Shown here piece by piece: positions 35,901 through 43,971 of a DNA stretch of 64,000 nt (positions are counted from its first letter, which is position 1; every line of letters starts with the position of its first letter). A program made the translations under genes and the position numbers. Below the pieces are notes generated by a model. That model was not told the origin of the DNA. It saw only the letters and a list, made by a program, of their open reading frames with translations, and searched no databases. Where the stretch lies: NCBI RefSeq assembly GCF_003574965.1, contig NZ_CP032317.1, positions 3,596,001 through 3,660,000 of the forward strand, read 5' to 3'. Origin of the DNA: Hymenobacter oligotrophus. Its GTDB lineage: Bacteria; Bacteroidota; Bacteroidia; Cytophagales; Hymenobacteraceae.

Positions 35901-37477
35901 TCTTGAACTTCGATCAGGTGGGCACGGCATTTCAGGCGCCCGGCCAGGTGCCTGCCCTGGGTGTAGGGGCTCAGACGGTGACTCTGACAGTGACCGATGC
36001 CCTCGGCAACGTGAGCAATGCCACCGCAACTGTAACAGTAAACGAGCCGGTTCAAACCACCGTGACGTGGACTGGCGCCGTCAGCACCGATTGGGCTGAC
36101 TGCCGCAACTGGAGCTTCGGCAAGCAGCCCAGCACGGCTTTGGGCGTGAACATCCCGACTGGCCTGAGCCGTTACCCAACGTTGGGCAGCGGTACGGGCT
36201 CTGCCAACGACCTGACCGTAGCGACCAGTGCGGTGCTTACCCAAGCCACCGGAGCGGTGCTGAACGTGGCCGGTAACTTCCAACAAAATGGCACCGCTAC
36301 GCTCAACGGTACCGTCGCCTTTGTGGGCACCGGCACCCAAACCATTGGCGGCAGCGCGACACCGAGCTTTACCACGCTCACGGTGAACAAGCCCAACGGA
36401 ACGCTGCAGCTGCAGCGGAACGTGACCGTGGGGCAAGCACTGAACCTCACGACCGGTACGCTGCTCACCGAAGCCAACAAGATTACGCTGGGCAGCACTG
36501 CTACCATTACCGAGTCGAGCAGCAGCTACGTGACGGGTACCGTGGAAACTACCCGCGCACTGAACGTGGCCGGCACCCGCCAAACTTTTGGCGGTTTGGG
36601 CCTGGCCCTGACACCGAGCGGCACCACGCTGCCTGGCACAACAACGGTGAGCCGCGTGACGGGCACGGCGCTGTCGGGCCAAGGCACGAGCACCAGCATC
36701 AAGCGCTACTACGACGTTACGGCTCAAACCAATACAGGCCTGAACGTAACGCTGGAGTTTGGCTACGCCGATGTCGAGCTCAATGGCTTTACCGAAAGCT
36801 CCCTAGGTCTGTTCCGCTCTACCACCGGTACCGCTGGTCCGTGGCAGTTTGTCGCTGCTGCTTCGCGCGACGCCAACGCCAACGTGGTAACGGCCACAGG
36901 CGTGACGGGCTTCTCGGTATGGACGCTGGGCACTGCGGCCAACCCGCTGCCGGTTGAACTGGTAAGTTTCACGGCCGAGCGCCGCGGAGCCGATGCCGTA
37001 CTGCGTTGGGCTACGGCCCAGGAGCGTGACAACGCCTACTTCGTGCTCGAAAGCAGCCTCGACGGCCGCCAGTTTGCGGCCGTAACGCAGGTGCCCGGTC
37101 GCGGCACCAGCACGCAGCGCAACGACTACCAGTGGGTGGATGCTGGCCTAGCCCGTTACCGTGCCGCTGCTGTGTATTACCGCCTACGCCAGGTCGACAC
37201 CGATGGTACCGAACACCTCTCGCCGGTGCGCGTTTTGGCCCTGGAAGAAGCCGGCGTGGCCCTGCGCGTGTTCCCTAACCCCGCGCGCAGCCAAGCCACG
37301 GTAACCGGCGTGGCGCCAGGGGCGGCGGTATCGGTGTATGACGTTGCCGGGCGCTTGGTACAGCAGCTAACGGCCGATGCCGCCGGTGCTGCCCGCCTGC
37401 AATTGCCTGCCGCGCTACCGAGCGGCGTGTACCTGGTACGCAGCGGGCCGCAGGTTCAGCGCCTCGTTATCGAATAA
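29903..37477 (+). CDS. Giant SprB-repeat/LamG adhesin with T9SS C-terminal sorting domain
   Basis: About 2,524 residues. Order: signal peptide (LWRFLLLLLPLLASVFGAHA); a carbohydrate-binding-like sandwich (about 55-215); a Fn3-like segment; six SprB-type repeats of about 75 residues (about 322-790) with the motifs CNGGSNGSATV, GGTAPYTYSW and GLTAGTYTVT; an IPT/TIG domain; three LamG/concanavalin-like domains (starting near 872, 1273 and 1788: ALDGANDYV, TFNGTNQYVSI, ALDGTNDYVSL) each ending in DELRIWNVAR-like text; a Fn3 domain; HYR-like linkers; and a type A sorting domain (VFPNPARSQATV, PSGVYLV). It is secreted by T9SS and probably mediates adhesion or gliding. The open frame begins with ATG at 29822, but that lies inside the operator and upstream of the promoter, so I prefer the TTG at 29903 (KHSYSLTAP), a typical leader. 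The start is uncertain. Confidence 0.85.
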   Translation: MKHSYSLTAPDPTLVRGPIASHASPSVRPGPTLWRFLLLLLPLLASVFGAHAANPQLIIRALGSAAGGNDVTAFVDQVEIVRVSDGSSVSGAVANFSFETTGALSNGNYGYNPSGASWAFNARSGIAFNGSNFGAPNAPNGSAVAFVQSGPVGNDGQLQQTLTLGAGIYQVRLRVAQRTCCSTNDQRLSVLIDGTSVGTLQPTNTSGYDTYTSSSFVVDVPTVTTAAASGVTSVRAVLGGNVTAAGSATVTARGVVYSSTDNTPNIGESGVIQDANPTAGTGAFSETIAGLTGATTYYMSAYATNSYGTSYGSVASFTTLAALSTTGTQANVNCNGGSNGSATVTVSGGVAPYSYSWSPSGGTGATASNLTAGTYTVTVNDAGGASITRNFTITQPSAPVSGTSVVTNVACFGGSTGAINLTPTGGTAPYTFNWGSGVTTEDRTGLAAGTYTVVITDANSCTATRNITVSQPTSPISGTTVVWNVACFGGSNGRINLTPTGGTGPYTYNWAGGPTTEDRTGLIAGTYTVTITDANGCTGTVTATVTQPAEALTVTPVSQTNVSCNGGSTGAATVSVTGGTAPYTYSWSPSGGTAATASNLTAGTYTVTVADANGCTAQRSFTLTQPSSVNTSTIVTNIACYGGNTGVINLNPVGGTAPYTFNWGGGITTEDRTGLTAGNYNVVITDANGCSITRSYTVNQPSTPVTATGSQTNVTTFGAADGTATVTAAGGEPYSGYAYNWARLSAPAGSLNQYTATATGLTAGTYRATVYDGNSCTATVDFTITQPAATALTAVAPNPGGLGQSIALTGTNLSNPTALTVNGANGLTGILSNTGSSLVVRVPMTATASGTVSITTANGTASLPFTLLPAPGNALALDGANDYVRVPDHSSLDFGSGNFTVEAWVLKQANSIGYGQAVAPGGKWNTGATSGTNEWLLQTTSDGNNNIPSFWVESGTTLHTVSATTPMTLGRWYHLAGVRSGGSLLLYVDGVLQGTTAIPAAAAVNNITGRDLLLGAIANNSTNSAAYFANVRLDELRIWNVARSAAELQASMISTVAATAPGLVAYYNFDAGTAGGDNTGLTTLYDLTANANHGTLTNFGSPGLGSGNTTSNWVESYALVVPTATAATARTAAGFTATWTAPTLGTVNTYAVDVATNATFTTNLTTRNVTAPATSVAITGLAANTTYYYRVRADKTSVTGQGAYSNTVTVCPLPVALTRNASVTLGANGNATVAATDVNNSSTANCGTAAADALSVSPSNFSCADAVPATVASSLTFNGTNQYVSIPATATVPVGNSSYTIEAWIRPTQMGTYGIIGWGNYGTNNQVNALRLSPSGLINYWWANDLILSTGNLAGAWHHVAATFDGTTRTIYLNGVAIGSDTPTGHAVPNANNLRIGSTNNGEYFPGSIDEVRVWNVARTAAQLNAAKGAGLPGGTAGLVAYYRLNEGSGLSAADATGTAANQGTLANNPTWSTAAAPVTNGLPVTLTVTDAGGNTATGSAIVTVTDNIAPAAVAQNVTVALTSGGTATVTAAQVNNNSTDNCSVSAVGLLSPTDLVANGTFNTNATGWSLANNAEYRSSGGNPGGYVWLNSVGTAGTDPTATQTLTGLTVGTTYQISGSYRNDANCCGAGVGAIAFGIDVGGTQVATLPDPGLTWTPFTVYFTATATSQALAFRGEINSTDVDIAIDNISVRAVASSLSFACAQIGANPVTLLVTDASGNRSTASATVTVQDNTGPTVVAQNVSVTVDNTGRAYVAPTSVNNGSADNCTLGDVALSASSFGPCAASAGLALDGTNDYVSLPAGLLGSAQSFTFEAWVNYQDNGVWTRIFDFGSSTNVNMFLTPRANWNAASVDKLAFGITTGSSAGEQRIVGNTGMPTGWHHVAVSMAWNATTSQAVGTLYLDGAVVGTNANMTLNPALLGTLNNVWLGRSQYGQDPYLKGQIDEVRIWNVARTAAQINLFDDKSLAGNTTGLLAYYDFNGAPGSTVADRTTAGRTATLLNFDQVGTAFQAPGQVPALGVGAQTVTLTVTDALGNVSNATATVTVNEPVQTTVTWTGAVSTDWADCRNWSFGKQPSTALGVNIPTGLSRYPTLGSGTGSANDLTVATSAVLTQATGAVLNVAGNFQQNGTATLNGTVAFVGTGTQTIGGSATPSFTTLTVNKPNGTLQLQRNVTVGQALNLTTGTLLTEANKITLGSTATITESSSSYVTGTVETTRALNVAGTRQTFGGLGLALTPSGTTLPGTTTVSRVTGTALSGQGTSTSIKRYYDVTAQTNTGLNVTLEFGYADVELNGFTESSLGLFRSTTGTAGPWQFVAAASRDANANVVTATGVTGFSVWTLGTAANPLPVELVSFTAERRGADAVLRWATAQERDNAYFVLESSLDGRQFAAVTQVPGRGTSTQRNDYQWVDAGLARYRAAAVYYRLRQVDTDGTEHLSPVRVLALEEAGVALRVFPNPARSQATVTGVAPGAAVSVYDVAGRLVQQLTADAAGAARLQLPAALPSGVYLVRSGPQVQRLVIE
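30868..32277 (+). repeat. Six tandem SprB-type repeats within the adhesin gene
   Basis: Two subtypes alternate: one with SWSPSGGT-X-ATASNL (repeats 1 and 4) and one with NW-TTEDRTGL (repeats 2, 3 and 5), plus a divergent sixth. DNA words such as GCACTTACACCGTGAC recur nearly unchanged between copies, which indicates recent duplication or conversion. Confidence 0.8.
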
Positions 37478-37480
37478 ACT

Positions 37481-37501
37481 ATCAGGTGCAAATACGCTAA
37501 G
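37481..37501 (+). repeat. 20-bp copy of the T9SS propeller gene tail just after the adhesin stop
   Basis: TCAGGTGCAAATACGCTAAG occurs here and at the very end of the propeller gene (about 26678-26697), where it encodes QVQIR and the stop. Here it is out of frame with the adhesin and untranslated, so it looks like the remnant of another sorting-domain gene. Confidence 0.65.
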
Positions 37502-37522
37502 CAGCTTATTGCCCAGTTACCA

Positions 37523-37562
37523 CGCCCGGCTGGTGGCCTTGTGCCGCCAGCCGGGCGTTTGC
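37523..37562 (+). terminator. Terminator of the adhesin gene
   Basis: An 11-bp perfect stem CGCCCGGCTGG (37523-37533) / CCAGCCGGGCG (37547-37557), followed by TTTGCTTT. Confidence 0.75.
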
Positions 37563-37669
37563 TTTGGCCCTAGGTACCACGCAGTTGCCTGGCCATTGGC
37601 AGATGCAAAATACCTAGGGCCGTGCGGCTAATAAAAGAAGGCGCCGAGCGTTGTAGCTCGTCGAATATT

Positions 37670-37708
37670 CCACATTTACTACTTGGATGCATTCAATGCA
37701 AAATGTGG
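37670..37708. promoter_or_regulatory. Nested inverted repeats upstream of the giant exported protein gene
   Basis: CCACATTT (37670-37677) pairs with AAATGTGG (37701-37708), and the palindrome TGCATTCAATGCA (37688-37700) lies directly inside the right arm. It is about 90 bp before the preferred start at 37798 and may be a regulator site. Confidence 0.4.
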
Positions 37709-37797
37709 ATTTTCAGTTAGTTGACTAATGGGCTCCAATGAATGCGCCAAATTTTGCCGAAATTGTAGGCGACTCATTTTGCCGTGAAGGCATTTGT

Positions 37798-40700
37798 ATG
37801 AAGCACTTCGCCACATGGGGGCTTTGCGCGTTGTTGGCGTGGGGTTCGGCTGTTACCGGCCGGGCCCAGACTACCAAGCCACAACAGCCGGCTACCAATC
37901 CTACTCCATCTGTTTCGCCTGTAGTACGCTACAGCACCACCCCTTTTAGCACCGATGCCGAGCAGTTTATCGGGGAAATAGTAGCCCTGATGGCTACCAC
38001 CAAAAACGCCCCGGCTATAGCGCTTACCGACCAGCTGCGGCAGTTGTGGGCCAGTAACAAGCTCACCACCACGCAGCAAGGCAAAGTCATTGAGCTAGCG
38101 CGCCAGATGCAGGCCCGCCGCCTGAAGCCGCGTCCGCACCTAGAGGCCCTGATTGGGCTGGTGGTAGCGGCCAAGCAAGGCCAGTTGGCGCTCAACGACC
38201 TGCAAACCGATCAGCTGCTCGACGTAACGGGCAAAGCGCTGGCCCAACAGGATTTGCGCGAGCTGGAGAAATTTGTCAACTCCGCCACGCAGTTCCTCAA
38301 AACCAGCCAGCTGTACACCTCGCGTTACAACCGCCTGAAGCTGGCTAGCAACACCCTGGTGACGTTTGCCTACAACGACACCGACTACCCCATGCCGCCC
38401 GCGCCCAAGCCCTCCGACGCGCCGGCCCCGCTAACGCCCGAGCCGCTCAAGCCTGCTGCCAAGCCGGCCAAAGCGGCGGCCAAACCCGCCGCGAAGCCGG
38501 CTACTAAGCCCGCTGCTAAAAAGAAAAGCAGCGGCTGGGACGATTGGGACTCTGGCGGAAGCTGGGACAACGGCGGTTGGGGCAACGACGACGGCTGGGG
38601 CACGCCCGTGAAAAAGAAGGCCGCGCCCGCCAAAAAAACCACCGCCGCCACGCCGGCCAAAACCGCAACGCAGCCGGCCGCCGCGCCTGAGCCCGAGCCG
38701 GAACCCGAACCGCAAGCTCCGGCCTACAGCAGCTACTACGCGCCGCCCAGCACCAAAGGGCCCGTGTTGGTGCTGAAAGACGCCGACCTGCTGATTGCTA
38801 CCGCCTACGACTCGGCGGTAATTCAGAAAACCAGCGGCTCGCTGGTAACCACCACGGGCAAGTACGTGGGGCAGGGCGGCACCTTTGGTTGGCAAATCAA
38901 CGGCAACCCGCTCACGGCTGAGCTGGGCCCGTTTGATATGGACGTTGACAAGCCCCAATTCAAGGCCGAGCCCGTAACGCTTACGTACCCGGCCGTGCTG
39001 GAGGCACCCGTGAAAGGCGCCATGGCTTACAAGAGCGTGCAGAAAAAAGGCGGTGCCGACACGGGCTTCCCTAGGTTCGTTTCGCTCACCAACGATGCCC
39101 GCATCAAGAACATCGGCGAAAACATCAAGTACCAAGGTGGCTTTTCGCTCAATGGCAAGCAGATGTACAGCTCAGCGCTCGACGGTTCGTTGTCGCGCAT
39201 TACCGTGGAGCTCGATGGCAAGCCGCGCTTCCGGGCGGCTTCGCGCAGCTACATGCTCGGCGACACGCTGATTACCGCCGACCGCGCCGCCATTACCATT
39301 TTCGAGGACAAGCTAGACTCGCTCACGCACCCCGGCGTGAAGCTGAAGTACTCCAAGCCGCGCCGTGTGCTGGTAATGGCCCGCGAAGAAGGCCTGTACA
39401 AAACCACGCCCTATTACGACTCTTACCACCAGATGGAAATAGCGGCGGAGCAGGCCAAGTGGAACCTCGCTACGCCCAACATCGATTTCCAGACCCTGAC
39501 GGCTAAAAACCAGGTTACGGCCGATTTTGAGTCGAAGGAATTTTACACCAACACGCGCTACCAACAGATCAAGGGCATCAACAAGATGCACCCGCTGCAG
39601 ATGGTGGTGGGCTACAGCCAATCGCACGGCAATGCCAAGCGGTTTTCGGTGCAAGACCTAGCCCAGTCGCTCAACCTCAAGGAGGCCAACGTGCGCTCGG
39701 CCGTGGCCGGCCTCGCCCGCGACGGGTACGTGTCCATCAGCCCCCTGAACAGCAACATCACGTTGCTGCCCAAAGCCCTGCACTACGTAAATTCCTCGCG
39801 CGGCAAAAAGGACTACGACCACATTGCCATCAAATCGTTGGCGCCGAACGGGCGCAACGCTTCGCTTAACCTGAACAGCAACGTGCTCACGGTACGGGGC
39901 GTCGACAAGTTCAACTTCTCCGACGACTCCATTGCCGTGTTCGTGAAGCCCGACTCGGCCATTGTGCGCGTGCATAAAAACCGCAACATCGAGTTCAACG
40001 GCACGGTGGTGGCCTCGGCCTTCGTGTTTAAAGGCAAGGAGTTCAAGTTTGATTACGACGGCTTCTACATCGACATGTTCAAGATCGACTCCATCATTGT
40101 GAAGGGGAAGAACTCGAAGGGCTCGGTGATGCGCGCACGCAAGGAAACCGACTTCACGCTGACCAATAAAGACCGCCACTCGGCGGGTCGCTTGTACATC
40201 AACGCGCCCAACAACAAATCGGGCCGCAAAAAGCTGGGTGCTTACCCCACCTTCGATGCTACTACTGGTGCCTACGTGTTCTTCAACAAGCCCGAAGTGC
40301 TGGGCGGCGCCTACGACACCACGATTTTCTTCGACATCCCGCCGTTCAAGCTTGACTCGCTGAACAACGCCAACCGCACGGCGGTGGGTTTTAAGGGCAC
40401 GTTCGTGTCGGGCGGAATCCTGCCCGATATCAAAACGAAGCTCTCAATGCAGGACGACGGCTCCCTAGGTTTTGTGTACGCCGTACCGAAAGAGGGCTTC
40501 CCGGTGTACGGGGGCAAGGGCCGCCTGTTCAATCAGGTGCGCATGAGCAACCGGGGCATTCAAGGGGTAGGCGAAATGAGCTACCTCTCGAGCACGCTGC
40601 AGAGCGACCAATTCATTTTCTACCGTGACTCGGTGGTGACGGTGGGCAAAACCGCTCAAATCAAGGAAGGCACCCTCAACGGAGCTGAGTACCCGAAGGT

Positions 40701-43176
40701 GGCTTTGCTGCCCGGCTACCAGATGAAATGGGTGGTTAAAGCCGACTCGATGTACCTCTCCACGCCGCCCGGCGGCGAGTCGATGCGCTTCTACGACGGC
40801 ACCTACCAGTACAAAGGAGTAGCTACGCTCACGCCGAAGGGCCTGTACGGTACGGGCCGCATGGAAAGCCAGCAATCGGTTATCCGTTCGCCTTCGTTTA
40901 CTTTCCTGCCCACGGAGTACAAGGGCAACAACGCGGTGGTGAGCGTAAAATCGGCGGAGCCAAACAAGCCCGCGCTTACCGCGCCCGACGTAGCGTTTAC
41001 CTACGACATCAAGCGCGGGTACGCCGACTTTACGCGCGAGCAGAACGCCAAAACCACCATCGAGCTGCCGTACTCGCAATACCGCACCTCGCTGAGCGGT
41101 GGCCGTTGGGACTTCAAGAAGAAATCGGTGCAGCTGCGCGTAGCGCCGGGCCAGGACTCGACTTCGGCTTACTTCTACTCGGTGAAGCCCGAGCAAAAGG
41201 GCTTGCGCTTCCGGGCTGCCACCGGTATGTACGACCTGAACAAGTACCGCTTGGTGGCCAACGGCGTGCCCTACATTGCCGCCGCCGATGCCTGGATTCA
41301 GCCCGACTCGAACAAGGTGTATGTGCTGCCCAACGCCGAGATGCGCGCCTTCCAGAACGCGGGCATCACGCTGGACACCCTTAAGCGCCCGCACCAGCTG
41401 TATAAAGGCGAAATTAAGGTGCTGTCGCGTTTGGCCTTTACAGGCAACGCGCTCTACCGCTACAAAACGCCCACCGACTCGTTTGCCATTAAGTTCAGCA
41501 ACTTCCGCACCGACTCCACCGGCATTGCCGTGGCCAAGGGCGAAGGCAAGAAGCGCGGCGGCCTGCTAAGCCGCGGCACCGACGAAGGCCCCGAGCACCT
41601 GCCCACCTTGGCGCAAGCCGATATTAAGGCCGCCGACAAGTTCCGGATTGCGCCCCGCATCCAGTATCGCGGTGCCATGACGATGAACTCGCAGCGCAAA
41701 GGCTTTGCCTTCGATGGCCAGGCGCGCCTCGAGTTCAGCAAGCAACAGGCACAAGCCGGTTGGTTCCCGGTGCAGGACAGCATCGACCCGCAGTTCGTCA
41801 AGATTCACTTAAAGGAAACCAAGAGCGAAGACGGGACGCCCATGCTTACGGGCTTGTTTGCCAACGAGGGCACCGGCAAACCCTACCCGCTGTTTGTGGC
41901 CGCCAAGCCCAACGTTACCGATGGCAACTTCTTCGAGGCAGGTGGCACGCTCACCTACGACCCCAAGAAGCGCGTGTACACCATCAGCCAGCACGATGCG
42001 CTGAACACCGAAATCTACGAGGGCTCGGTGCTGACGCTGAATGACACCACCGGGCACCTAGGGTTCCGGGGCAAGCTCAACCTGATCAACTCGAACAAGG
42101 ACTACAGCATCATCGCCTCAGGCATCGGCAAGGCCAACACCGACTCGAGTCGCTACAACATCGACGCGATGATGGCCTTCGACTTGAACTTCCCCGACAA
42201 AGCCTTCGAGGCCATGGCCGCCGACCTGGCCAAGTACGCCAAGGGCTTGCCCGAGGCGCTAACCAGCACCCAAGACGAGTACTACAAGCTGGGCGAGTTT
42301 GCCGGTTCGAAAGCCATTGGCGAGTACGCCAACCGCAAAGGCGGCAGCTACGTGCCGCTGCAGAAGGTGTCGGCCAAGTTCCTGCACGACGTTGTGCTGA
42401 ACCGGGTGAACCTGAAGTGGTCGAATAAGCACAACGCTTGGTACTCGGTGGGCAAAATTGGCCTGGTAAGCGTCGGCAAGAAGGACATTAACGCCCTAAT
42501 CGATGGCTACATCGAAATCAAGAAAGGCAGCGCCGGCGACGCCGTGGAACTGTACCTCGAAGCCGACCCCGAAACCTGGTACTACTTCAAGTACTCCGAG
42601 AACAAGCTGCTGGCCAAAGCCCAGCACGGCGAGTTCGACGAAATCCTGGGCCGGGCCGCCAAAGGCGACTACAACACGGCCACCAACTTTGGCTTCTTCC
42701 TGGGCGATGAGCAAGAAAAGGTGCTCTTCGTAAACCACTTCCGCAAAGACTACCTAGGCGAAACCAAGCCGCAAAAGCAGGTAACACGCCCGCAGAGCAC
42801 CGGCAACTTCGACTTCATGGAAGAGCCTGGCAAGAAGAAAAAGAAGAAGGACGAGGATGCGCCCGTTGCCGATGAAGGCGCCATTGACTACTCGGAGCCC
42901 GCCGGCAAAAAGAAAAAGAAGAAAGACGAAGCCGCTGCTGCCGATGGCTTTGGCGACACCAACGCCGCTCCGGCCGAAGAGCCTGCCAAGAAGGACAAAA
43001 AGAAAAAGGACGAAGCCCCGGCCGCAGCCGACGAGCCGGTAGCCGAGCCCAGTAAAAAGGAAAAGAAGAAAAAGGAGGAAGCTGCCCCGACGGAGGAGCC
43101 CAAGCAAGAAGAAGCTCCGAAGAAGGACAAGAAGTCGAAGAAGAAGGCGGAAGACGACCCCTTCGGCGACACCTGA
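37798..43176 (+). CDS. Very large exported protein with lysine-rich tail, family not recognised
   Basis: About 1,792 residues. A signal peptide (MKHFATWGLCALLAWGSAV, cleaved near GRAQ) is followed by a helical region (about 30-200), a Pro/Ala/Lys and Trp/Gly/Asp low-complexity segment (about 210-320: KKKSSGWDDWDSGGSWD), and then a long series of beta-rich units (LIATAYDSAVI, SYMLGDTLITADRAAITIF, GTVVASAFVFKGKEFKFDYDGFYI, RTAVGFKGTFVSGGI) that recall OstA/LptD-like stacked strands but are not a clear match. A winged-helix-like segment sits at about 605-660 (RFSVQDLAQSLNLKEANVRSAVAGLARDGYVSISP). The tail (about 1665-1792) alternates KKKKKK and acidic blocks. Such proteins are conserved among Cytophagales without assigned function. 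The start at 37798 fits the signal peptide; an ATG at 37738 is possible. Confidence 0.75.
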   Translation: MKHFATWGLCALLAWGSAVTGRAQTTKPQQPATNPTPSVSPVVRYSTTPFSTDAEQFIGEIVALMATTKNAPAIALTDQLRQLWASNKLTTTQQGKVIELARQMQARRLKPRPHLEALIGLVVAAKQGQLALNDLQTDQLLDVTGKALAQQDLRELEKFVNSATQFLKTSQLYTSRYNRLKLASNTLVTFAYNDTDYPMPPAPKPSDAPAPLTPEPLKPAAKPAKAAAKPAAKPATKPAAKKKSSGWDDWDSGGSWDNGGWGNDDGWGTPVKKKAAPAKKTTAATPAKTATQPAAAPEPEPEPEPQAPAYSSYYAPPSTKGPVLVLKDADLLIATAYDSAVIQKTSGSLVTTTGKYVGQGGTFGWQINGNPLTAELGPFDMDVDKPQFKAEPVTLTYPAVLEAPVKGAMAYKSVQKKGGADTGFPRFVSLTNDARIKNIGENIKYQGGFSLNGKQMYSSALDGSLSRITVELDGKPRFRAASRSYMLGDTLITADRAAITIFEDKLDSLTHPGVKLKYSKPRRVLVMAREEGLYKTTPYYDSYHQMEIAAEQAKWNLATPNIDFQTLTAKNQVTADFESKEFYTNTRYQQIKGINKMHPLQMVVGYSQSHGNAKRFSVQDLAQSLNLKEANVRSAVAGLARDGYVSISPLNSNITLLPKALHYVNSSRGKKDYDHIAIKSLAPNGRNASLNLNSNVLTVRGVDKFNFSDDSIAVFVKPDSAIVRVHKNRNIEFNGTVVASAFVFKGKEFKFDYDGFYIDMFKIDSIIVKGKNSKGSVMRARKETDFTLTNKDRHSAGRLYINAPNNKSGRKKLGAYPTFDATTGAYVFFNKPEVLGGAYDTTIFFDIPPFKLDSLNNANRTAVGFKGTFVSGGILPDIKTKLSMQDDGSLGFVYAVPKEGFPVYGGKGRLFNQVRMSNRGIQGVGEMSYLSSTLQSDQFIFYRDSVVTVGKTAQIKEGTLNGAEYPKVALLPGYQMKWVVKADSMYLSTPPGGESMRFYDGTYQYKGVATLTPKGLYGTGRMESQQSVIRSPSFTFLPTEYKGNNAVVSVKSAEPNKPALTAPDVAFTYDIKRGYADFTREQNAKTTIELPYSQYRTSLSGGRWDFKKKSVQLRVAPGQDSTSAYFYSVKPEQKGLRFRAATGMYDLNKYRLVANGVPYIAAADAWIQPDSNKVYVLPNAEMRAFQNAGITLDTLKRPHQLYKGEIKVLSRLAFTGNALYRYKTPTDSFAIKFSNFRTDSTGIAVAKGEGKKRGGLLSRGTDEGPEHLPTLAQADIKAADKFRIAPRIQYRGAMTMNSQRKGFAFDGQARLEFSKQQAQAGWFPVQDSIDPQFVKIHLKETKSEDGTPMLTGLFANEGTGKPYPLFVAAKPNVTDGNFFEAGGTLTYDPKKRVYTISQHDALNTEIYEGSVLTLNDTTGHLGFRGKLNLINSNKDYSIIASGIGKANTDSSRYNIDAMMAFDLNFPDKAFEAMAADLAKYAKGLPEALTSTQDEYYKLGEFAGSKAIGEYANRKGGSYVPLQKVSAKFLHDVVLNRVNLKWSNKHNAWYSVGKIGLVSVGKKDINALIDGYIEIKKGSAGDAVELYLEADPETWYYFKYSENKLLAKAQHGEFDEILGRAAKGDYNTATNFGFFLGDEQEKVLFVNHFRKDYLGETKPQKQVTRPQSTGNFDFMEEPGKKKKKKDEDAPVADEGAIDYSEPAGKKKKKKDEAAAADGFGDTNAAPAEEPAKKDKKKKDEAPAAADEPVAEPSKKEKKKKEEAAPTEEPKQEEAPKKDKKSKKKAEDDPFGDT

Positions 43177-43196
43177 TCCGAACTGCCTAAACGCCC

Positions 43197-43230
43197 AACA
43201 GCCACGCCCACCTAGGGCGTGGCTGTTTTG
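43197..43230 (+). terminator. Terminator of the giant exported protein gene
   Basis: A 13-bp perfect stem AACAGCCACGCCC (43197-43209) / GGGCGTGGCTGTT (43215-43227), followed by TTG. The loop contains CCTAGG. Confidence 0.85.
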
Positions 43231-43299
43231 CTTCTGGGCCGTGGCCGTTGTTTTGTGTGAAAACCGGTTGCCAGCTCGGCCGCGGCTACGTTAGCTCGC

Positions 43300-43307
43300 T
43301 ATATTTG
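43300..43307 (+). promoter_or_regulatory. plsY promoter -7 element (TATATTTG)
   Basis: A perfect TAnnTTTG match 22 bp before the plsY ATG. Confidence 0.65.
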
Positions 43308-43329
43308 GCTGTTCCCATCTTTCCCCGCT

Positions 43330-43971
43330 ATGAATTTGGCTGTAGTTCTACCCTTGCTCGTGCTGGCTTACGTGCTCGGCTCCATCCCAACGGCCCTGTG
43401 GGTAGGCCGCCGCTTCTACGGCATCGATGTACGGGAACACGGCTCGGGCAATGCCGGCGCCACCAACACTTTCCGGGTATTGGGTAAGAAACCAGGGTCG
43501 TTTGTGCTCTTTATCGATGCCCTCAAGGGTTTCGTGGCCGCCTACTTTCTGCCAATGGCCATGGTGCACCTAGGGGCCATTGAGCCAGAGCACGAGGTGT
43601 ATTTCCGCCTGGCTTGCGGCGTGCTGGCCATTGTAGGACATATCTACCCTGTGTTTGCGCAGTTCAGGGGTGGCAAGGGCGTGGCAACCGTGCTGGGTAT
43701 GATGCTGGGCGTAGCGCCGGTTACCGTCAGCGTGTGCATCCTCATCTTCATCACCATGTTGTTGCTCACGCGTTACGTGTCGCTGAGCAGCATGACGGCC
43801 GGCGTGGCTTTTGCCTTGCTGCAGCTGTTGCCCGCATTTAGGCCGCCGCAAGAGTTTCTTATTTATGTAGGTTTTGTGCTGGCCGCGTTGCTGGTATACA
43901 CGCACCGCGCCAACATTGGCCGCCTGCGGGCCGGCACCGAAAGCCGCGTGCCGCTGTTCGGGCGTAAGTAG
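43330..43971 (+). CDS. plsY: Glycerol-3-phosphate acyltransferase PlsY
   Basis: The 213-residue inner membrane enzyme transfers the acyl group from acyl-phosphate to glycerol 3-phosphate, the first step of phospholipid synthesis. It shows the PlsY motifs: YVLGSIPTALWVGR near the N-terminus, motif 1 HGSGNAGATNTFRVLGK (about 38-54), the cytoplasmic loop AIVGHIYPVFAQFRGGKGVAT (about 104-124, motif 2), and the last loop YTHRANIGRLRAGTESR (motif 3). About five membrane helices are expected. The length is usual for the family. Confidence 0.96.
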   Translation: MNLAVVLPLLVLAYVLGSIPTALWVGRRFYGIDVREHGSGNAGATNTFRVLGKKPGSFVLFIDALKGFVAAYFLPMAMVHLGAIEPEHEVYFRLACGVLAIVGHIYPVFAQFRGGKGVATVLGMMLGVAPVTVSVCILIFITMLLLTRYVSLSSMTAGVAFALLQLLPAFRPPQEFLIYVGFVLAALLVYTHRANIGRLRAGTESRVPLFGRK

